From Thioploca sp. (GTDB taxonomy: Bacteria; Pseudomonadota; Gammaproteobacteria; Beggiatoales; Beggiatoaceae): 5,871 bases of DNA. Under the pieces are notes generated by a model. It saw only the letters and a list, made by a program, of their open reading frames with translations, searched no databases and was not told where the DNA came from. The stretch covers positions 1 to 5,871 of the forward strand of contig DRQV01000115.1 of the NCBI GenBank assembly GCA_011371325.1, written 5' to 3'. Below are positions 1-4,768 of the stretch, piece by piece (the first letter of the stretch is position 1; each line of letters begins with the position of its first letter). Position numbers and translations under genes: made by a program.

Positions 1-2146
1 CTGTGCGGCTTGCATTTGGTTAAATGAAAAACATCTGCGCACTTTAAATGGAATTATTGATGTACAGATTAACTATTCTACTCATCGAGCCAGAATAAAA
101 TGGGATGATTTAGTACTTAAATTAAGTCAAATTTTACAAGCAGTTACTGATATAGGTTATATTGCCCATCCTTATGATCCAACTCGACAACAGGAGGTTT
201 TAGAACGGGAACGTAAACAGCAACTGAAGAGAATTGGAATTGCAGGAGTGTTGGGAATACAGGTGATGATGTTTTCCATTGCACTGTATGCTGGAAATTG
301 GTATGGCATGGCAACTGAATTTAAGAGTTTGTTTCATTGGCTAAATTTAATTTTGACGATGCCAATTATGTTTTACTGTGCAGAACCATTTTTCAAGACA
401 GCTTGGCGAGATATAACGCATGGCCAATTAGGTATGGACGTGCCGATTGCCATAGCTCTAAGTTTAGCTTTTCTCGGTAGTATTCATGCAATTTTTTATG
501 GTGGTCATGTATATTTCGATTCCATCACAATGTTTGTATTCTTTCTGCTAACTGGTAGATATTTTGAACTGCAAGCTAGACAGCGTGGGGCTAGAGCAGC
601 AGATAATTTAGTTCATTTAGTTCCGACTATGGCGACTCGCTTATTGAAAAATGGTATCGAAGAAGAATTAGTGTTAGTGGCTGATTTAGAAATTGGAGAT
701 AAGTTATTAATTCGACCTGGAGAAAATATTCCTGCCGATGGCATTGTTTTAACTGGAAAATCTAAGGTGGATGAATCTTTATTAACTGGTGAAAGTAATC
801 CAATCACTAAAAATATTGGTCAAAAACTAATTGCTGGTACGGTAAATATTGATAGCCCATTGCAAATGCAAGTAAATAAAATTGGCACTGATACTGTATT
901 ATCGTATATTCTTAGATTATTAGAAATGGCTCAAACTGAAAAACCAACTATTACTCAATTAGCTGATCGAGTAGCTTCATGGTTTGTATTTGGAGTATTA
1001 TTATTTGCTATAGGAGTAGCGATATACTGGTGGAATGTTAGCCCAGAAATTTGGTTAACTACAACCATTGCTGTTTTAGTCGTAACTTGTCCTTGTGCCT
1101 TATCATTAGCTACTCCAACCGCAATAACTGCCGCTACTAGTAATTTAACTCAAGTTGGGCTATTGATAAGTAGAGGACATGCACTGGAAAGTTTAGCTCG
1201 TGCTACTCATTTTGTATTTGATAAAACTGGAACTTTGACTAAAGGTCGTTTAAATTTATTAGTAACTCATACTTTTACAGATTTTAACCAAACAGAATGT
1301 TTACAATATGCAGCTACTTTAGAGTATCATTCCGAACATCCGATAGCTCAAGCTTTCAAATCTAAAACTAGCTATTTTATGGAAGCTAATAATGTAATTA
1401 ATCATCCAGGGGCAGGTATGCAAGGTTTGATTAATGATGAATATTATTTTATTGGATCACCTAATTTTATTATGAAAATGACAGGTTTGAGCATTGGTTC
1501 ACAGTTATTAAAAACTCTCCAAAAAAATGGTAATACATTGGTTTTACTAGCTAAAATAAGATCAAACAATTCTAATATTAAAACTCCAAAATTAATGGCA
1601 GTTTTTATGTTAAATGATGAAATTAGAGCTGGAGCTAAAGAATTAATTCAAGCTTTAATAAGACAAGGTAAATCAGTTAGTTTGTTGAGCGGAGACAATG
1701 TTTCCTCTGTTAAAAGAGTTGCAACTGAGGTTGGGATAAAAACAACAGGAGCAAGCTTAACTCCAGCAGATAAATTACGCATGGTTAAAGATTTACAAGC
1801 AAAAGGTGAAATAGTTGCAATGATAGGCGATGGAGTAAACGATGCTCCAGTATTAGCTCAAGCTCAAGTTTCAATTGCAATGGGAAATGGTACTCAAATA
1901 GCTCGTACTAGTGCTGATATGATTTTATTGACTGAACAATTACCTAATTTATTGATTGGGATAAATACTGCTCATCGAACATTACAAATTATTCGGCAAA
2001 ATATAATTTGGGCAATTGGTTATAATTTATTAGCTTTGCCAGCAGCAGCAGTTGGCTTGATAGCTCCTTGGATGGCAGCGATTGGTATGTCTTTGAGTTC
2101 TTTATTGGTGGTAGTTAATGCTTTGCGATTGACGGTTAAGAGCTAA
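1..2146 (+). CDS. ccoI: CcoI/FixI-type copper-translocating P1B-ATPase, 5' end outside window
   Basis: This is an inner-membrane heavy-metal ATPase that moves copper out of the cytoplasm to supply the CuB centre of cbb3 cytochrome oxidase. The frame is open from base 2 with no stop, so the GTG at 248 is internal and the gene starts beyond the left edge. Counting the first visible Cys as residue 1 (714 visible), the HMA metal-binding motif CAAC is at 1-4, followed by WLNE and a GYIAHPYDP stretch. A first membrane segment lies near 76-98. MDVP and YFDS-MFVFFLLTGRY, which are typical of CcoI/FixI, follow. The actuator TGES is at 262-265, the transmembrane CPC at 363-365, the phosphorylated Asp407 in DKTGTLT, the HP motif at 446-447, GDGVND at 609-614, and a last helix with SSLLVVVNALRL. 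All catalytic motifs are intact. The family's extra N-terminal Cys-rich domain would lie off the window. The usual next gene, ccoS, is absent; a convergent nirJ follows instead. CopA is a less likely alternative because the region around the first helices matches FixI. Confidence 0.94.
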   Translation, partial: CAACIWLNEKHLRTLNGIIDVQINYSTHRARIKWDDLVLKLSQILQAVTDIGYIAHPYDPTRQQEVLERERKQQLKRIGIAGVLGIQVMMFSIALYAGNWYGMATEFKSLFHWLNLILTMPIMFYCAEPFFKTAWRDITHGQLGMDVPIAIALSLAFLGSIHAIFYGGHVYFDSITMFVFFLLTGRYFELQARQRGARAADNLVHLVPTMATRLLKNGIEEELVLVADLEIGDKLLIRPGENIPADGIVLTGKSKVDESLLTGESNPITKNIGQKLIAGTVNIDSPLQMQVNKIGTDTVLSYILRLLEMAQTEKPTITQLADRVASWFVFGVLLFAIGVAIYWWNVSPEIWLTTTIAVLVVTCPCALSLATPTAITAATSNLTQVGLLISRGHALESLARATHFVFDKTGTLTKGRLNLLVTHTFTDFNQTECLQYAATLEYHSEHPIAQAFKSKTSYFMEANNVINHPGAGMQGLINDEYYFIGSPNFIMKMTGLSIGSQLLKTLQKNGNTLVLLAKIRSNNSNIKTPKLMAVFMLNDEIRAGAKELIQALIRQGKSVSLLSGDNVSSVKRVATEVGIKTTGASLTPADKLRMVKDLQAKGEIVAMIGDGVNDAPVLAQAQVSIAMGNGTQIARTSADMILLTEQLPNLLIGINTAHRTLQIIRQNIIWAIGYNLLALPAAAVGLIAPWMAAIGMSLSSLLVVVNALRLTVKS

Positions 2147-2164
2147 GACTCATAGCTATAAAAT

Positions 2165-3304
2165 TTACAAACCAATTTCTTTATCAGTTAAATAACAACC
2201 AGGGTCTGCCGCCCAAAAATCTTTTGTTAATTGATAGGCTCGAACCCGTGTGTTACCAGCACAAATATTTTGATAATGACATTCTTTACAACGACCTTTA
2301 AGAGGACGAGGATGTTGTTTTAAACCAGCCATTAATGGATCTGAAGTATCTGACCAAATCTTAGAAAATGGCCGTTGTTTAACATTTCCTAAAGAATAAT
2401 TCCACCAAAAAGTATCTGGATGCACATAACCTAAATTGTCAATATTAGCTACGTTTACTCCAGATGAATTACCACCCCATTGGATTAATTTTTGTTGTAA
2501 ATGTTCTACATTGTCTGGAAAATATTGTTTAGCCCAAGTTAATAAATAAACTCCATCAGCATCATTATTACCAGTAACAAATTGTCTCGATTTACCTGCT
2601 TGTAAAGCTTTCAAACCTGTATCAAATAAAATATCCATCGCTTGCCGGGTCATCTGATGAAATACATCATCTTTACGATTTTTATTACCACGTCCAGCAT
2701 AATTCAGATGGGATAAGTAAAATTTATCAACGTTCTCATCTTCCATCAATTGTAACATCTGAGGAAATTCAGCCTGATTATCTTGAGTTAAAGTAAATCG
2801 TATACCTATTTTAATTCCATGCTTTTTACACAAACGCAAGGCTTGTAATGATTTATCAAAAGCACCTGGTTGGCGACGGAAATAATCATGAGTATCACGT
2901 AACCCATCCAAACTTATTCCAACATAATCATAGCCAATAGCAGCAATTTGTTCAATATTAGATATATCAATCAAAGTACCATTGGTGGAGAGTCCAACAT
3001 AAAATCCCATTGCTTTAGCATGAGCAGAAATTTCAAAAATATCAGGATGTAATAACGGTTCTCCACCAGATAAAATCAATACTGGAACTCTAAATAATTT
3101 TAAATCATCCATTACAGTAAAAATTTCGTAAGTAGAAAGCTCACCTTTAAAATTGGTATCGGCTGAAATTGAATAACAATGTTTACAAGTTAAATTACAA
3201 CGCCGAATTAAATTCCAAATTACAACTGGTCCTGGTGGTTGACGGACTTTAGTTATAGGAGAAGGTTCAAGCAATTCGGTTAAATATTGAGTGAGACGGA
3301 ACAT
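2165..3304 (-). CDS. nirJ: NirJ, radical SAM enzyme of heme d1 biosynthesis
   Basis: NirJ acts in the cytoplasm on the didecarboxysiroheme intermediate, replacing propionate side chains on the way to heme d1, the cofactor of cytochrome cd1 nitrite reductase NirS. The 379-residue length is normal for the family. The radical SAM cluster motif CX3CX2C is Cys36, Cys40 and Cys43 in RRCNLTCKHCYS. SGGEP (79-83) is the SAM-binding motif, followed by STNGT (106-110) and GISLDG (129-134). NirJ-like blocks include FYLSHLNYAGRGN, FVTGNNDADG and NVANIDNLGYVHPDTFWW. The C-terminal auxiliary Fe-S motif is Cys339-X2-Cys342-X5-Cys348-X21-Cys370. The ATG at 3304 gives the expected N-terminus (MFRLTQYLTELLEP), although no clear Shine-Dalgarno precedes it. 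The gene stands alone: it converges with ccoI and no other nir gene is visible. AhbC/AhbD or a RiPP enzyme is less likely, because the match runs over the full length of NirJ. Confidence 0.94.
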   Translation of the reverse strand: MFRLTQYLTELLEPSPITKVRQPPGPVVIWNLIRRCNLTCKHCYSISADTNFKGELSTYEIFTVMDDLKLFRVPVLILSGGEPLLHPDIFEISAHAKAMGFYVGLSTNGTLIDISNIEQIAAIGYDYVGISLDGLRDTHDYFRRQPGAFDKSLQALRLCKKHGIKIGIRFTLTQDNQAEFPQMLQLMEDENVDKFYLSHLNYAGRGNKNRKDDVFHQMTRQAMDILFDTGLKALQAGKSRQFVTGNNDADGVYLLTWAKQYFPDNVEHLQQKLIQWGGNSSGVNVANIDNLGYVHPDTFWWNYSLGNVKQRPFSKIWSDTSDPLMAGLKQHPRPLKGRCKECHYQNICAGNTRVRAYQLTKDFWAADPGCYLTDKEIGL

Positions 3305-3343
3305 TTTATGTGAACTTTTTGGTTATATGGATATATACTTTCA

Positions 3344-3373
3344 ATAGTATGTGATCGGAATAGCTTTATACAA
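3344..3373 (-). promoter_or_regulatory. Possible sigma-70-like promoter of nirJ
   Basis: On the minus strand, TTGTAT (3373-3368) and TACTAT (3349-3344) are 18 bp apart and lie about 40 bp upstream of the nirJ ATG. Both hexamers are imperfect and the region is AT-rich, so this is only a candidate. I found no good TTGAT-N4-ATCAA box for an FNR/DNR-type regulator, which would be expected for a heme d1 gene. Confidence 0.25.
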
Positions 3374-3426
3374 GTTATTTGGCTAATTTAAAAAGGAATA
3401 TAATATTTACTCGTATCATCAATTAA

Positions 3427-3468
3427 AGCAATTCTCGAATAAGTGTAACATATATAAAGGGAATTGCT
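3427..3468. repeat. Inverted repeat AGCAATTC ... GAATTGCT
   Basis: The arms at 3427-3434 and 3461-3468 are perfectly complementary over 8 bp. They extend inward to 10 bp (3427-3436 with 3459-3468) if one G-T pair is allowed, leaving a 22-nt loop. The right arm overlaps TTGCTA at 3464-3469, which can instead pair with TAGCAA at 3484-3489. Neither form is followed by a T-run, so it does not look like an intrinsic terminator. Confidence 0.4.
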
Positions 3469-3639
3469 AGTATCAGAATTAGTTAGCAAAGCAGTAACAA
3501 GGTATAATTGTACCGCATACTATTTTTGTATCATAAATTTGTGGTAGTAGAGCATGAGCAATTTACTAATTCCAGAGACCAATTTTCTAATCATTTGGTG
3601 TTAAGTTGCTAATAGTCACAATTTTATTATGAGAAATAT

Positions 3640-3696
3640 AGGGAGCTTGCTATGGTAACCAGCTTAGTTGAAATAGGAACTAATGGATTTCCATAA
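3640..3696 (+). other. Possible 14-codon leader ORF with ribosome binding site
   Basis: AGGGAG at 3640-3645 sits 6 nt before an ATG at 3652. The ORF encodes MVTSLVEIGTNGFP and ends with TAA at 3694-3696. This is the best Shine-Dalgarno-to-ATG arrangement in the intergenic region and is better than that of the 77-residue gene downstream. The peptide has no recognised family and no run of one amino acid that would suggest classic attenuation. Such a short ORF can easily arise by chance. Confidence 0.22.
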
Positions 3697-3704
3697 ATTG
3701 GAGG

Positions 3705-3734
3705 TTGTTTTAACTTAATGAGGAATGCTATAAT
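3705..3734 (+). promoter_or_regulatory. Predicted sigma-70 promoter of the 77-residue gene
   Basis: TTGTTT (3705-3710) and a perfect TATAAT (3729-3734) are separated by 18 bp. Transcription would begin near 3741, about 26 nt before the ATG at 3767. It is the best-formed promoter in the window. The start point falls within the tandem TTTATAAAT repeats, which could act as an operator. Confidence 0.5.
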
Positions 3735-3752
3735 TTATAAATCTTTATAAAT
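3733..3752. repeat. Tandem palindromic repeats TTTATAAAT, 10-bp period
   Basis: TTTATAAAT occurs at 3734-3742 and again at 3744-3752, one helical turn apart. Each copy contains the perfect palindrome TTTATAAA, and the first extends to the 10-bp palindrome ATTTATAAAT (3733-3742). They cover the predicted transcription start of the downstream gene. This is the geometry of a repressor site, but AT-richness makes chance a real alternative. Confidence 0.4.
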
Positions 3753-3766
3753 TTCATTCAGATCAT

Positions 3767-4000
3767 ATGCCAACAATTCAACAATTAATGCAAGGTAGTA
3801 CAACATTTTATGCACTAATTTATACTCCAAATAAACAAAATAGTCGTAAACGTTTCCCAGAAAATTGTGTATTTAAAATGGCTTCTGAACAGGAAGCAAA
3901 AGCTCAACCAGATAAAAACTTATATCCAGCACTAATTTGTGGCCCTGCAAAATCATCTGAGGGTTATTTATTATATTACTTGATAGAATGGTTGGATTAA
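3767..4000 (+). CDS. Small hypothetical protein, 77 residues
   Basis: I do not recognise the family and assign no function. The protein begins MPTIQQLMQG and ends LIEWLD. It shows no signal peptide, membrane segment or nucleotide-binding motif, so it is probably cytosolic. It has two cysteines far apart (NCVF and LICGP), a basic patch (KQNSRKRFP, about residues 23-31) and an aromatic C-terminal strand-like stretch (GYLLYYLIEW). The composition looks like that of a real folded protein rather than random AT-rich translation. ATG 3767 is the only usual start in its frame, since a TAA lies at 3731-3733 and no start codon falls in between. No Shine-Dalgarno is evident. It has its own predicted promoter and stands alone between two non-coding stretches. 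Confidence 0.65.
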   Translation: MPTIQQLMQGSTTFYALIYTPNKQNSRKRFPENCVFKMASEQEAKAQPDKNLYPALICGPAKSSEGYLLYYLIEWLD

Positions 4001-4117
4001 TATTTAGCTTGCAATTTAAATAATTATTAGTAACTACAATAATCTAGTTATTGGAAAAAGCAATAATGGTATAACTAAATTGAGGTAATAAACATACAGT
4101 ATAGTTTAGATAAATTA

Positions 4118-4142
4118 TGCCAAGCCATTAGTTGGTTTGGCA
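4118..4142. repeat. Hairpin: 10-bp stem, 5-nt loop
   Basis: GCCAAGCCA (4119-4127) pairs with TGGTTTGGC (4133-4141) around the loop TTAGT, with one G-T pair. A T-A pair at 4118/4142 extends the stem to 10 bp. The stem is notably GC-rich for this DNA. No T-run follows on either strand, so it is probably not an intrinsic terminator. It could be a processing or protein-binding site, or an accident within decayed coding DNA. Confidence 0.5.
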
Positions 4143-4207
4143 CTGCGAGGGAAGTTCAATAAGCTGTAATTAATGATGTTAAAAATTATCTTGGCACTCG
4201 TATTTGA

Positions 4208-4216
4208 TGATATAAA
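4208..4216 (+). promoter_or_regulatory. Possible extended -10 promoter of gspH
   Basis: TGATATAAA matches the extended -10 pattern TGNTATAAT at eight of nine bases, counting the N position as a match, and lies about 25 bp before the gspH ATG. A TTGGCA that could serve as -35 is at 4191-4196, but the spacing of 14 bp is too short. The assignment therefore rests on the -10 alone. Confidence 0.3.
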
Positions 4217-4240
4217 CTTATTAGTTTTGAAACGAAAAAT

Positions 4241-4747
4241 ATGAACTATAAAATAAATGGCTTTACTCTTATAGAAATCATGGTTGTAATGACTATTATC
4301 AGCATAATTATAAGTTTTGTTACGTTATCTGTTGGTGATGGTAATCTTACAAAAAAATTAAACCAAGAAAGCCAGAGATTAGCTTATTTATTAACTTTAG
4401 CTAGTCAAGAAGCAATTATGCAATCTAAGGAAATGGGCGTATATTTTGATACTAACAGTTATAGTTTTTGTGATTTACAAATTGAAATTAATAGCTGTAC
4501 AACTTGTAAAATTATTACTAGTAATATCTTTAAACCAAGAAATTTACCTGCTGGAATTCAAACTGAGGTTCGTATAGATGGTGAAGCAATATTATCAAAT
4601 AAAACTTGTAAAAATATGCCTCAATTACTAATATTATCCAGTGGTGAATTTTTTCCATTTGAAATAAGATTTACCTCTGATAAATTAAGCTATCAACTAA
4701 CCGGCAATATCACCGGAGAAATTACTATATTAGTTAGTGAATCATAA
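4241..4747 (+). CDS. gspH: GspH-type minor pseudopilin of type II secretion
   Basis: GspH is a minor pseudopilin at the tip of the periplasmic pseudopilus that drives type II secretion. Residues 1-7 (MNYKING) form a short type III leader. Prepilin peptidase would cut after Gly7, leaving Phe8 as the methylated N-terminus, with the conserved Glu at mature position 5 (FTLIE). A hydrophobic helix covers about 8-30 and an amphipathic segment with QEAI (56-59) follows. RNLPAGIQTEV (100-110) and PQLLILSSGEFFPFEIRF (127-144) match the C-terminal half of GspH better than that of the pilus protein FimT. Length (168) is usual. Cysteines at 77, 86, 89 and 123 may form disulfides. ATG 4241 is fixed by the leader; the ribosome site is weak. 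No gspG or gspI is next to it, and a convergent gene starts 21 bp on, so it is separated from the usual gsp operon. A FimT/FimU role remains possible. Confidence 0.85.
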   Translation: MNYKINGFTLIEIMVVMTIISIIISFVTLSVGDGNLTKKLNQESQRLAYLLTLASQEAIMQSKEMGVYFDTNSYSFCDLQIEINSCTTCKIITSNIFKPRNLPAGIQTEVRIDGEAILSNKTCKNMPQLLILSSGEFFPFEIRFTSDKLSYQLTGNITGEITILVSES

Positions 4748-4768
4748 CTACCTAGCATAAATTTTTAA

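Larger units (their letters stand above)
3305..3766. other. 462-bp intergenic region between divergent nirJ and the 77-residue gene
   Basis: No convincing protein gene is present in any frame; open stretches are about 35 codons at most (for example 3509-3610). The region contains three TATAAT hexamers on the plus strand (3399-3404, 3503-3508, 3729-3734), of which only the last has a reasonable -35 partner. It also has three TTGCTA copies (3464, 3606, 3647), one TAGCAA, a long-loop inverted repeat at 3427-3468, and a 14-codon ORF with a good ribosome binding site at 3652. It presumably carries the nirJ promoter on one side and that of the small gene on the other. A small RNA is possible but not shown. 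Confidence 0.5.
4001..4240. other. 240-bp intergenic region upstream of gspH
   Basis: The left half contains CAATAA, TTATTG and CAATAA arms (4037-4066) that can form alternative small hairpins. The middle contains a 10-bp stem with a 5-nt loop (4118-4142). TTGGCACT occurs twice (4137-4144 and 4191-4198). In the same frame as gspH, 4103-4204 reads like protein apart from an in-frame TAA. No clear intrinsic terminator follows the 77-residue gene, because no hairpin is followed by a T-run. Confidence 0.5.

Noticed and set aside
613..807. 64-codon minus-strand ORF inside ccoI
   Set aside because: It lies opposite the actuator domain coding of the ATPase and its translation has no recognisable domain; it is a shadow of the real gene.
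2141..2157. AGCTA-N7-TAGCT inverted repeat between ccoI and nirJ as a shared terminator
   Set aside because: The stem is only 5 bp and overlaps the ccoI stop, and neither strand has a T-run after it.
3305..3430. FNR/DNR-type box (TTGAT-N4-ATCAA) upstream of nirJ
   Set aside because: ATCAA occurs at 3418-3422 but the partner half at the right spacing is ACTCG, so there is no dyad.
3554..3604. 16-codon ORF starting ATG 3554
   Set aside because: There is no Shine-Dalgarno and no downstream gene that it could plausibly control.
3509..3613. Open stretch of about 34 codons from TTG 3509 as a gene
   Set aside because: It has no ribosome site, only a TTG start and no protein-like motifs; stretches of this length are expected by chance.
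4701..4716. CCGG-N8-CCGG near the end of gspH as a terminator
   Set aside because: It is a 4-bp stem inside the coding region, 29 nt before the stop codon and with no T-run directly behind it.
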